This document shows positions 35,421 to 42,590 of a stretch of 64,000 bases of DNA, one piece after another. How positions within the stretch are numbered: position 1 is the stretch's first letter; each line of letters begins with the position of its first letter. The notes under the pieces were generated by a model. That model made no database searches, was not told the DNA's origin, and worked only from the letters and a program-made list of their open reading frames with translations. The stretch is from DSNY01 sp964539745 (GTDB taxonomy: Bacteria > Pseudomonadota > Gammaproteobacteria > Burkholderiales > Burkholderiaceae_F): the NCBI GenBank assembly GCA_964539745.1, contig CAZIJU010000009.1, forward strand, positions 1 to 64,000, in the 5' to 3' direction. The position numbers were made by a program, and so were the translations under genes.

Positions 35421-36379
35421 CAGTTCTCGCGCGTTCCCATCAGACCCTTGGGCCGGACGATCAGGATCAGCACGAGCAGCAGGAAAGGCAGCACGGGCGC
35501 CACCTGCGCCACCGTCAGCTTCCAGACGCTGTAGCCGAAGGTCTGCGGCGTGACGGTGATGCCGGCGAGACTCGCGAGCCCCGACAACGACGCGTCCGAT
35601 GCGACCGCGAAGGTCTGCATCACGCCAATCGCGAGCGACGCGACGAAGGCGCCGGCGAGCGATCCCATCCCGCCGACGACGATCACGACGAAAATGATCG
35701 CGCCCAGCTCGGCCGCCATCGCCGGCTGCGTGACGAAGGCATTGCCGCCGATCACGCCTGCGAGTCCCGCCAGCGCGCAGCCACCGCCGAACACCAGCAT
35801 GAACACTCGCGGTACGTTGTGGCCCAGCGCTTCGACCTGGTGCGGATGCGTCAGCGCCGCCTGGATCACGAGCCCGATGCGCGTTCGAGTCAGCAGCAGG
35901 TAGATCGCCGCCAGCATCAGCACCGCGACCAGCATCATGAATGCGCGGTATTCCGGGAACGTGATGCCGAAGCCGGCGAGCCAGTCGATCGGCCCGTCGA
36001 GCGCGGCCGGCACCGCGTACGGCACGGCCGCCCGCCCCCAGATCACCTGCACCAGCTCGACGATGATGTACGACAGTCCGAACGTGAACAGCAGCTCGGG
36101 CACGTGCCCCCACTTGTGCACGCGGCGCAGCCCCCAGCGTTCGACCGCGGCGCCGAGCAGCCCGACCGCGAGCGGCGCGATGACAAGCGCTGGCCAGTAG
36201 CCGATCCATTTGCTGATCTGATAGGCCAAGTAGGCGCCGATCATGTAAAAACTGGCGTGCGCGAAGTTCAGCACGCCCATCATCGAGAAGATCAGCGTCA
36301 GACCCGACGACAGCATGAACAGCAGCAGCCCGTAGCTGATGCCGTTCAGCGATTGGATCAGGAAGAAATCCAGGCTCAC
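35420..36379 (-). CDS. livH: LIV-type ABC transporter permease (LivH)
   Basis: Encodes 319 residues starting at a GTG (SLDFFLIQSLNGISYGLLLF), which matches the usual LivH start. An ATG 51 bases upstream lies within the terminator stem behind livK and would be a poor start. LivH hallmarks: LIFSMMGVLNFAHASFYMIGAYLAY, and the RTRIGLVIQAALTHPHQVEALGHNVPRVF coupling loop. The membrane span is ~8 helices. It overlaps livM by one base; expressed as part of livKHMGF. Confidence 0.94.
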   Translation of the reverse strand: MSLDFFLIQSLNGISYGLLLFMLSSGLTLIFSMMGVLNFAHASFYMIGAYLAYQISKWIGYWPALVIAPLAVGLLGAAVERWGLRRVHKWGHVPELLFTFGLSYIIVELVQVIWGRAAVPYAVPAALDGPIDWLAGFGITFPEYRAFMMLVAVLMLAAIYLLLTRTRIGLVIQAALTHPHQVEALGHNVPRVFMLVFGGGCALAGLAGVIGGNAFVTQPAMAAELGAIIFVVIVVGGMGSLAGAFVASLAIGVMQTFAVASDASLSGLASLAGITVTPQTFGYSVWKLTVAQVAPVLPFLLLVLILIVRPKGLMGTREN

Positions 36380-36402
36380 GGAGCGAAGCTGCGCAGCGTG
36401 CG

Positions 36403-36428
36403 AAAAAACGGCCCCGTCACGCGGGGCC
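36403..36428 (-). terminator. Terminator/attenuator between livK and livH
   Basis: On the minus strand GGCCCCG-CGTGA-CGGGGCC (36422-36428 with 36410-36416) is followed closely by six T (36408-36403). It is a good intrinsic terminator between the binding-protein gene and the permease genes. Partial read-through would give more LivK than LivHMGF, a common arrangement in ABC importers. Confidence 0.8.
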
Positions 36429-36457
36429 ATCGAGTTCGGTGATCTCCGGACCGCGTG

Positions 36458-37729
36458 CTACTGCGGGCGCGGCGGGCGCTGCATGTTGCAGCTGGTCGGC
36501 TGCGAAGCGACGTAGGTCGGGAAGGCGCGCTCGGTCTTGAATCCGTAACCGGTCTTCTCGGTGTCGTACTTGACCTGACCGCCGGCCTTGACCCAGGTCG
36601 AAATGAACAGCGGCTGCTGCAGCTGATGGTCGGATGCGCGCATCTCGATCTCGCCCATGACGCTGGGCATCCTCATGCCCTCCATCGTGTACGCAACCCG
36701 CAGCGGGTCGGTCGATTTCGCGCGCTTGATCGCCTCCGCGAGCATCGTCATCGACGTGTACGCGGCCAGCGTGTACCACTCCTCTCCGAACTTCTTCTTG
36801 AAGCCGAGATAGATGTCCTCGCCCGGGTACTTCTCGATGTTCGGGTGCCAGTACGAAACCTGGCGTACGCGGTCGGCGCCGGCCGCGCCCATCGCCGTCG
36901 GTGTTCCGGTGACGCCGGCGTAGTACGTGTAGAAGTTCGCGGTCAGACCGGCGTCGCGCGCCGCGCGCACGAGCAGCGTCAGGTCGGTGCCCCAGTTGCC
37001 GGTGATGACCGCGTCGGCGCCGGAGGCGCGGATCTTCGCGATGTACGGCGAAAAGTCGCGCACCTGACCGAGCGGATGCAGGTCCTCGCCTACGATCTTG
37101 ATGTCGGGCCGCTTGCGCGCCAGCAGCTCCTTGGCCACGCGCGCGACCTGATGTCCGTGCGAGTAGTTCTGATTGATCAGGTACACGCTCTTGATCTCGG
37201 GGCGGCCCTTCATGTACTCGGTCAACGCCTCCATCTTCATGTCGGTGTTGGCGTCGAAGCGGAAGTGCCAGAAGTTGCACTTGCTGTTGGTCAGATCCGG
37301 GTCGACCGCGGCGTAGTTGAGGTACACGATCGCTTGACCGGGATTGCGCTCGTTGTGCTTGGCGATCGCGTCCGACAGCGGAATCGCCACGTGCGACCCG
37401 TTGCCCTGCGTCACGTAGTGGATGCCCTGATCGATGATCGATCGCAGCAGCGTCAGCGACTCCTGCGGCGAACCCTTGTTGTCGAAAGGCACGATCTCGA
37501 ACTTGACGCCGGGTCCGGCAAGCTGCTTCTCGTTGACGAGTTCGGCCACGTACTGGAAGTGCTTGAGGATCGCCTGTCCCACCGCAGCGAACGGCCCCGA
37601 CAGCGGGTCCACGAACGCGATCTTGACCGTTTGCGGGCTCGCGCCGCCCTTGCCCTGCGCCAGCACGCCACTGGCCGCCAGCAGCGAGAACACACCCGCC
37701 AGCAGCCACTTCATCACCATGCGAATCAT
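36458..37729 (-). CDS. livK: LIV-type ABC transporter substrate-binding protein (LivK)
   Basis: Encodes 423 residues. A signal peptide (MIRMVMKWLLAGVFSLLAASG) precedes the periplasmic-binding fold: VKIAFVDPLSGPFAAVGQAI, NKGSPQESLTLLRSIIDQGIHYV, the IYLN-type hinge in IVYLNYAAVDPDL, and VYLINQNYSHG. Start selected by an AGGAGG six bases before the ATG; an ATG nine bases later is also possible. Related proteins bind amino acids, aromatic acids or dicarboxylates, and the nearby CoA ligase and beta-oxidation genes make an organic acid likelier than Leu/Ile/Val. The ligand is unknown. Confidence 0.93.
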   Translation of the reverse strand: MIRMVMKWLLAGVFSLLAASGVLAQGKGGASPQTVKIAFVDPLSGPFAAVGQAILKHFQYVAELVNEKQLAGPGVKFEIVPFDNKGSPQESLTLLRSIIDQGIHYVTQGNGSHVAIPLSDAIAKHNERNPGQAIVYLNYAAVDPDLTNSKCNFWHFRFDANTDMKMEALTEYMKGRPEIKSVYLINQNYSHGHQVARVAKELLARKRPDIKIVGEDLHPLGQVRDFSPYIAKIRASGADAVITGNWGTDLTLLVRAARDAGLTANFYTYYAGVTGTPTAMGAAGADRVRQVSYWHPNIEKYPGEDIYLGFKKKFGEEWYTLAAYTSMTMLAEAIKRAKSTDPLRVAYTMEGMRMPSVMGEIEMRASDHQLQQPLFISTWVKAGGQVKYDTEKTGYGFKTERAFPTYVASQPTSCNMQRPPRPQ

Positions 37730-37800
37730 TCGGAGCCTCCTTGGTGGTGTTTTTTCTGCGTAGCCAGAATACCGGCAGCCGGGATGGGAGGGCAAGATTC

Positions 37801-38279
37801 CTAGCCCGGATATTTCACGAGGTCGCCCCCGTTTGCGTACGTTCTGCCTCGGTGACTCCGCGCTGTCGGCCCGCGGGGTGCAGATCCAATTTGTATCGCC
37901 GGGGCTACGCGGGTTTGCGCGGCGCCTGCGGGCGCGCACCTGCGCTCAAGTGCTCGCGAAGGCCACTTGGCCTTCGACTGCGTTCCACGGCCGCGCAAGT
38001 ATGCGCGGCCGGCTCCGGCGGCGCGAAGCAGTGCTTCGCGAAACCCCGCCTCCGCCCCTCTCGGCCAATCCGCATCCCGCATCCGCTCGCGCAATGGCCG
38101 CTGCGCTCGAAACATCGCCGCGCTCCGGCGCGGCTCGTTTGGCCGCTGCGCTGCGCTTGCTCGAAACTCGCAGCGGCTGCGCCGCCGCTCGTTTGGCCGC
38201 TGCGCTGCGCTCGCTCGAAACTCGCAGCGGCTGCGCCGCCGCTCGTTTTCCCGCGTCCCCCGTGAAATATCCGGGCTAG
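37801..38279. mobile_element. MITE-like element with 19-bp perfect inverted ends and 54-bp tandem repeats
   Basis: Ends CTAGCCCGGATATTTCACG (37801-37819) and CGTGAAATATCCGGGCTAG (38261-38279) are perfect inverted repeats; the next bases extend the match with one mismatch. Treating CTAG as target duplication leaves a 471-base element. The interior includes palindromes (for example GCGAAGCA-GTGCTTCGC near 38030 and GGCCGCGC...GCGCGGCC near 37990-38010) and two tandem 54-base units (38133-38186, 38187-38240; one difference) with the start of a third. Frames through it give Arg-rich, unconvincing products. It abuts the acyl-CoA ligase, whose TAG stop is in the right-hand CTAG. It separates the ligase from livK. 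Confidence 0.75.
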
Positions 38280-39922
38280 GCCGTCGGCAGCTTGTAGTCC
38301 TTGAATTGCTCGCGCAGCTTGGCCTTGAGCATCTTTCCGGTCGCCCCGAGCGGGATCGACTCGACGAAGGCCACGTCGTCCGGGATCTGCCACTTGGCGA
38401 CCTTGCCTTCGAAATGCGCCAGCAACTGCTCGCGGGTGAGCTCGGCGTTCGGCTTGCGAACGACGACCAGCAGCGGCCGCTCGTCCCACTTCGGGTGCTT
38501 CGCCGCGATGCACGCGGCCATCGCCACCGCCGGATGCGACATCGCGATGTTCTCGATCTCGATCGAACTGATCCATTCACCGCCCGACTTGATCACGTCC
38601 TTGCTGCGGTCGGTGATCTGCATGAACCCGTCCGCATCGATCGTCGACACGTCGCCGGTCGGGAACCAGGTGCGGCCCTCCTCGTCCTTGACCAGCGGGT
38701 CGCCGCCTTCGCCTTTGTAATACTGCCTGAGCACCCAGGGACCGCGTACCAGCAGATCGCCGAACGCTTTGCCGTCCCATGGCAGGTCGCCACCATCGTC
38801 GCCGACGATGCGCATGTCCACGCCGAAGATCACGCGGCCCTGCTTGTACTGGATCGCGTGGCGCTGCTCGGGCGGCATGCGCATGTGCTTTTCCTTCAGC
38901 GTGCAGACGGTGCCGAGCGGGCTCATTTCGGTCATGCCCCAGGCGTGCAGCACCTGTACGCCGTACTTCTCCTCGAAGGTCCGCAGCATGGCCGGCGGGC
39001 AGGCCGAGCCGCCGATCACCGTTCGCTTCATCGTCGAGAACCTCAGGTTGTTGGCCTCGACGTGCGCGAGCAACCCCTGCCATACGGTCGGCACGCCCGC
39101 CGAACAGGTAACGCGCTCGGCCTCGAACAACTCGTACAACGACTTGCCGTCCAGATTCGGCCCCGGCAGTACGATCTTGGCGCCGACCATTGGTGCGACG
39201 TAGGGCAGTCCCCAGGCGTTGACGTGGAACATCGGCACGACCGGCAGGATCACGTCGCGCGCCGAGAGGTTCAGCGCGTCAGGCAGCGCCGCCGCGTACG
39301 TGTGCAGGATCGTCGAGCGATGGCTGTAGACGACGCCCTTCGGATTGCCGGTCGTGCCCGAGGTGTAGCACATCGACGAGGCCAGGTTCTCGTCGAACTC
39401 CGGCCAGTCGTAGCGGTCGGAGTGGCTGTCAATGAGATCCTCGTAGCAGATCAGGTTCGGCACCTTCGACTGCGCGGGCATCTTCGCGCGGTCGATCATC
39501 GCGACGTAGCCCTTGATCGTCCGGCAGTGACCGGCGATGGCTTCGACGATCGGCAGAAAGGTCAGGTCGAAGAACAGATAGCTGTCCTCGGCATGGTTGG
39601 CGATCCACGCGATCTGCTCCGGATGCAGGCGCGGGTTGATCGTGTGCAGCACGCTGCCCGAACCGGAGACGGCAAAATACAGTTCCATGTGCCGGTAGCC
39701 GTTCCAGGCGAGCGTGGCAACGCGGTCGCTGAGCTTGACATCCAGTCCCTTCAGTGCGTTGGCCATCTGGCGCGCGCGCCGGTGCAGGTCGCGGTACGTG
39801 TAGCGGTGGATGTCACCTTCGACGCGGCGCGACACGATTTCGGTGTCGCCGTGATGCCGGTCCGCGTGCCGGATCAGCGAAGAAATCGCAAGCGGCATCT
39901 GCATCATCAGACCCTGCAGCAT
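38276..39922 (-). CDS. Acyl-CoA synthetase (AMP-forming)
   Basis: Encodes 548 residues. ANL-superfamily ligase: the phosphate loop CYTSGTTGNPKGVVYSHRS, VLPVVPMFHVNAWGLPYVAPM, the A5 segment HAWGMTEMSPLGTVC, YKTGD-equivalent WFPTGDVSTIDADGFMQITDRSKDVIKSGGEWIS and the C-terminal lysine PLGATGKMLKAKLRE. Belongs to the medium/long-chain or aryl-acid type, activating the carboxylate with ATP and CoA. Start at the ATG with GAGGAG 7 bases upstream. The stop TAG is in the CTAG that borders a MITE. It is first in the catabolic cluster and diverges from yciB. Confidence 0.94.
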   Translation of the reverse strand: MLQGLMMQMPLAISSLIRHADRHHGDTEIVSRRVEGDIHRYTYRDLHRRARQMANALKGLDVKLSDRVATLAWNGYRHMELYFAVSGSGSVLHTINPRLHPEQIAWIANHAEDSYLFFDLTFLPIVEAIAGHCRTIKGYVAMIDRAKMPAQSKVPNLICYEDLIDSHSDRYDWPEFDENLASSMCYTSGTTGNPKGVVYSHRSTILHTYAAALPDALNLSARDVILPVVPMFHVNAWGLPYVAPMVGAKIVLPGPNLDGKSLYELFEAERVTCSAGVPTVWQGLLAHVEANNLRFSTMKRTVIGGSACPPAMLRTFEEKYGVQVLHAWGMTEMSPLGTVCTLKEKHMRMPPEQRHAIQYKQGRVIFGVDMRIVGDDGGDLPWDGKAFGDLLVRGPWVLRQYYKGEGGDPLVKDEEGRTWFPTGDVSTIDADGFMQITDRSKDVIKSGGEWISSIEIENIAMSHPAVAMAACIAAKHPKWDERPLLVVVRKPNAELTREQLLAHFEGKVAKWQIPDDVAFVESIPLGATGKMLKAKLREQFKDYKLPTA

Positions 39923-39980
39923 TGCATGTCTCCTCGTCGTTTTGTCGGTTCGGCGTGGCAAGTGTACAAGCGCGAACGGC

Positions 39981-39986
39981 TAGAAT
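39981..39986 (+). promoter_or_regulatory. Possible -10 box for yciB-bolA-parvulin
   Basis: TAGAAT within the 185-base divergent spacer, 122 bases ahead of the TTG start of yciB. No convincing -35 was found. Confidence 0.3.
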
Positions 39987-40107
39987 CGCCGGCGTCCGAC
40001 CCGACGTCGTGAAGCGACCGGCGCCATGCAGCGATCGCTGCGTCGCCGCATAGCTCCGGCTGCGCCACGAACGGCCGACGCCCGACCGACCCCATGCCGG
40101 AGCGCGC

Positions 40108-40737
40108 TTGAAGAAACTGCTGTTCGATCTGTTGCCGGTCATCCTGTTCTTCGGCGCCTACAAGCTGGCACAGGCCTTTCCCGACGTCGCGGCGGATCTG
40201 GCGGCGCGCTGGCTCGGCACGCTGGTCGCCGACGGCACCGTGCCGGCGGCCCAGGCACCGATCCTGCTCGCAACCGCGCTGGCGATTGCCGCGTCGATCG
40301 CGCAGGTCGGCTGGCTGCTCGCGCGCCGGCGGCGCGTCGATCCGATGCTTTGGATCTCCGTGGCGGTAATCGTCGTCTTTGGTGGCGCAACGATCTGGCT
40401 TCACGACGAGACCTTCATCAAATGGAAGCCGTCGATCCTGTACTGGCTGTTCGGCGCGATTCTCGTCGCCGGCCGCGCGCTGGCGGGTCGCAACTTCGTC
40501 CGCAGCCTGCTCGGCAAGCAGCTCGAACTGCCCGACCCGGTGTGGGAGCGGCTGCTGTGGCTGTGGGCGGTTTTCTTCGGCGCGATGGGCGCGCTGAATT
40601 TGTACGTCGCTTTCAACTTCCCGACGGACACCTGGGTCAGCTTCAAGCTGTTCGGCCTGATGGGGATCACGCTGGCCTTCACGCTCGCGATCGGGCTCTG
40701 GCTCGCGCGCCACATGAAGGAGGCGCCGGATGCCTGA
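40108..40737 (+). CDS. yciB: Septation protein A / inner membrane protein YciB
   Basis: Encodes 209 residues and starts with TTG; the only ATG just upstream is out of frame. The N-terminus KKLLFDLLPVILFFGAYK is the family start and supports TTG. About five to six membrane helices; FIKWKPSILYWLFGAILV, RSLLGKQLELPDPVW and NLYVAFNFPTDTWVSFKLFG are typical of IspZ/YciB. Members interact with the elongation/division machinery and with YciA-type partners; precise activity is unclear. It overlaps bolA by 8 bases. Confidence 0.92.
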   Translation: MKKLLFDLLPVILFFGAYKLAQAFPDVAADLAARWLGTLVADGTVPAAQAPILLATALAIAASIAQVGWLLARRRRVDPMLWISVAVIVVFGGATIWLHDETFIKWKPSILYWLFGAILVAGRALAGRNFVRSLLGKQLELPDPVWERLLWLWAVFFGAMGALNLYVAFNFPTDTWVSFKLFGLMGITLAFTLAIGLWLARHMKEAPDA

Positions 40738-41044
40738 AGACACCGTCGCGAAGATCCGCGAGCGGCTCGAACGCGCCTTGGCCCCGGTTGCGCTGCACAT
40801 CGAAGACGAAAGCGCGCTGCACGCCGGCCACGAGGGCGCCAGGGGCGGCGGCGGGCACTATCGCGTTCGCCTGGTCAGCCCGAAGTTCGAGGGGCTGGCG
40901 CGCGTGACGAGGCATCGCCTCGTGTATGATGCCTTGCAAGACCTGATGAAGCGCGAAGTTCACGCGCTTTCGCTCGTACTGCTCGCGCCTCGCGAGGATG
41001 GCGCGAGCCGGTCCCGAACCCCCGAAGGAAAGTCGAAGTCATGA
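40730..41044 (+). CDS. bolA: BolA family protein
   Basis: Encodes 104 residues. BolA proteins bind monothiol glutaredoxins and Fe-S clusters, and some bind DNA. Motif seen: LAPVALHIEDESALHAGHEG, GHYRVRLVSPKFEGLARVTRHRLVYDAL (with HRLVYDAL the family hallmark), LMKREVHALSL. A charged C-terminal stretch (REDGASRSRTPEGKSKS) is longer than in E. coli BolA. It overlaps the parvulin gene as ATGA. Confidence 0.93.
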   Translation: MPEDTVAKIRERLERALAPVALHIEDESALHAGHEGARGGGGHYRVRLVSPKFEGLARVTRHRLVYDALQDLMKREVHALSLVLLAPREDGASRSRTPEGKSKS

Positions 41045-41808
41045 TCCGTATCGTTGCATTCGTGCTGGCCGCGCTGGCCAGCGGCGCCGTCTTTGCGCAG
41101 AACATCGCCGTCGTCAACAACCGGCCGATCCCCAAGGCGCGCGAAGACGCCTGGGTCAAGCAGCTCCAGCAGCAGGGCCAGCAGGACACGCCCGAACTGC
41201 GCAAGATGATCAAGGAAGAGCTGATCCGCCGCGAAGTCTTCCTGCAGGAAGCGCAAAAGCGCGGCCTCGCCGAAAAACCCGAAGTCAAGTTCCAGCTCGA
41301 CGTGCAGCGGCAGAACACGTTGATCCAGGCGCTGATGCGCGACGAACTGCAGAAGAACCCGATCACGGACGCGCAGATCCAGGCCGAGTATGAGAAGCAG
41401 AAGCAGGCGGCGGGCAGCAAGGAGTACCGCGCCCGCCACATCCTCGTCGAGAAGGAAGACGAAGCCAAGTCGATCATTGCGGAGTTGAAAAAGGGCGCGA
41501 AGTTCGAGGAACTCGCCAAGAAGTCGAAAGACCAGGGCTCGGCGAACAATGGCGGCGACCTCGACTGGGCCGGCCCCGACGCGTATGTCAAGCCGTTCTC
41601 GGAGGCGATGGTCAAGCTCGAGAAAGGCAAGTTCACCGAGACGCCCGTGCAAACGCAGTTCGGCTGGCACGTGATCCGGCTCGACGACGTGCGCGACACG
41701 CAGTTCCCGCCGCTCGCGCAGGTGCAGGGGCAGATCCGCGAGGCGCTTCAGCAGCAGCGCGTACAAGCCTTCGTCGAGGGGCTGCGCAAGAGCGCGAAAG
41801 TGCAGTGA
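41041..41808 (+). CDS. Periplasmic parvulin-type peptidyl-prolyl isomerase
   Basis: Encodes 255 residues: signal peptide (IRIVAFVLAALASGAVFAQ), a SurA/PrsA-like N-domain rich in charged helices (about 25-130), then a parvulin domain (about 132-230; RARHILVEKEDEAKSII, NNGGDLDWAGPDAYVKPFSEAM, TQFGWHVIRLDDV) and a basic tail. It should help fold outer-membrane or secreted proteins. It is the third gene of the yciB-bolA unit, coupled by four bases. Confidence 0.93.
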   Translation: MIRIVAFVLAALASGAVFAQNIAVVNNRPIPKAREDAWVKQLQQQGQQDTPELRKMIKEELIRREVFLQEAQKRGLAEKPEVKFQLDVQRQNTLIQALMRDELQKNPITDAQIQAEYEKQKQAAGSKEYRARHILVEKEDEAKSIIAELKKGAKFEELAKKSKDQGSANNGGDLDWAGPDAYVKPFSEAMVKLEKGKFTETPVQTQFGWHVIRLDDVRDTQFPPLAQVQGQIREALQQQRVQAFVEGLRKSAKVQ

Positions 41809-41896
41809 GCGGCTGTGAAGACGCCGCCGAGCGGTCGAAGGATTCGGGGCTTCTAAGCTGCCATCGGATCGTCGCTGCGAGGCGTCGGCGGACGCA

Positions 41897-41931
41897 AAAG
41901 CGAAGGGGGCGCTGCGACGCCCCTTCGCTTT
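41897..41931. terminator. Bidirectional terminator between the parvulin and barrel genes
   Basis: AAAGCGAAGGGGGCG (from 41897) and CGCCCCTTCGCTTT (to 41931) form a stem of ~12 pairs with A/T edges on both sides; it lies between two convergent genes and can serve both strands. Confidence 0.75.
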
Positions 41932-41942
41932 CTGCAAGCCGC

Positions 41943-42464
41943 TCAGAAGCGGAACTGCAACCCGACACTGATCATCTCGCCGGGGTCGCCGATATCCTCG
42001 ACTTCCGCGCGCAGCGACAGTTGAGGTGTGAGCCGGTAGGTGAGTCCGGCGCCGACGCCGAGATCGACGTCGGTGTCCGACGATGCGATGCCCGGGGCGG
42101 TGTACCTGATCTTCGTGTAGTGCGCGCCGAGCTTGCCGAATAGCGTGAAATCCGGGCTGACCGGCAGCAGTCCGACGAGCGATCCGCCGAGCGCCCATGC
42201 CGACGCGTCAACGACCGTTCCGAAACGGCGCTCGTTGCGGTCGCCGAAGTTCGTGTACTGCGCCTCCCAAGCGAAGTTGCGATGGAACTGCTGTCCGGCG
42301 AACAGCTTGAAGCCGGTGTCGTAGTCGCTGTCGCCGATGCTGGCGCCGAGGAACGTGCCCCAGGCGTCGCCCTGCACAGCGCGTCCAGCCTGTGCGTAGA
42401 CCGGTTGCGCAACGACGACGGCTGCCGCGGCCAAACCTGCGAGCCAATGCGTGCGTCTGATCAT
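41943..42464 (-). CDS. Outer-membrane beta-barrel protein (OmpX/OmpA-like)
   Basis: Encodes 173 residues with a signal peptide (RRTHWLAGLAAAAVVVAQ, AYA-like cleavage at VYAQ). The rest alternates aromatic and polar residues in about eight strands (WGTFLGASIGDSDYDTG, FAGQQFHRNFAWEAQYTNFG, DFTLFGKLGAHYTKIRY, TDVDLGVGAGLTYRL) and ends GLQFRF with terminal Phe, the usual signal for barrel insertion. The likely fold is an eight-stranded barrel. The function is unknown. It is convergent with the parvulin gene; purL ends 127 bases upstream of its start on the same strand. Confidence 0.85.
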   Translation of the reverse strand: MIRRTHWLAGLAAAAVVVAQPVYAQAGRAVQGDAWGTFLGASIGDSDYDTGFKLFAGQQFHRNFAWEAQYTNFGDRNERRFGTVVDASAWALGGSLVGLLPVSPDFTLFGKLGAHYTKIRYTAPGIASSDTDVDLGVGAGLTYRLTPQLSLRAEVEDIGDPGEMISVGLQFRF

Positions 42465-42590
42465 CTCTGTGGACCTTTCTTTCTTGAATGGACATCTGCA
42501 GGGCGCGCAATGCGCTCCTGCATGGGAATTCATCCCCACGCGAGTTTGCCGGACTTCGCGCCGCGGCGAGATCCCGCGCGCGTGGGGCGT

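Noticed and set aside
36380..36430. ATG at 36430 as start of livH
   Set aside because: It lies within the terminator stem behind livK, and the extra 17 residues do not match LivH proteins; the GTG at 36379 fits the family start.
38133..38248. 54-base tandem units as a CRISPR array
   Set aside because: Units are contiguous without unique spacers, there are only two full copies, and no cas gene is near.
37801..38580. Possible Arg-rich protein with an 18-residue repeat in the 37.8-38.3 kb element
   Set aside because: The repeat is the 54-base tandem unit read in frame; codon use is not gene-like and the frame ends inside the terminal inverted repeat.
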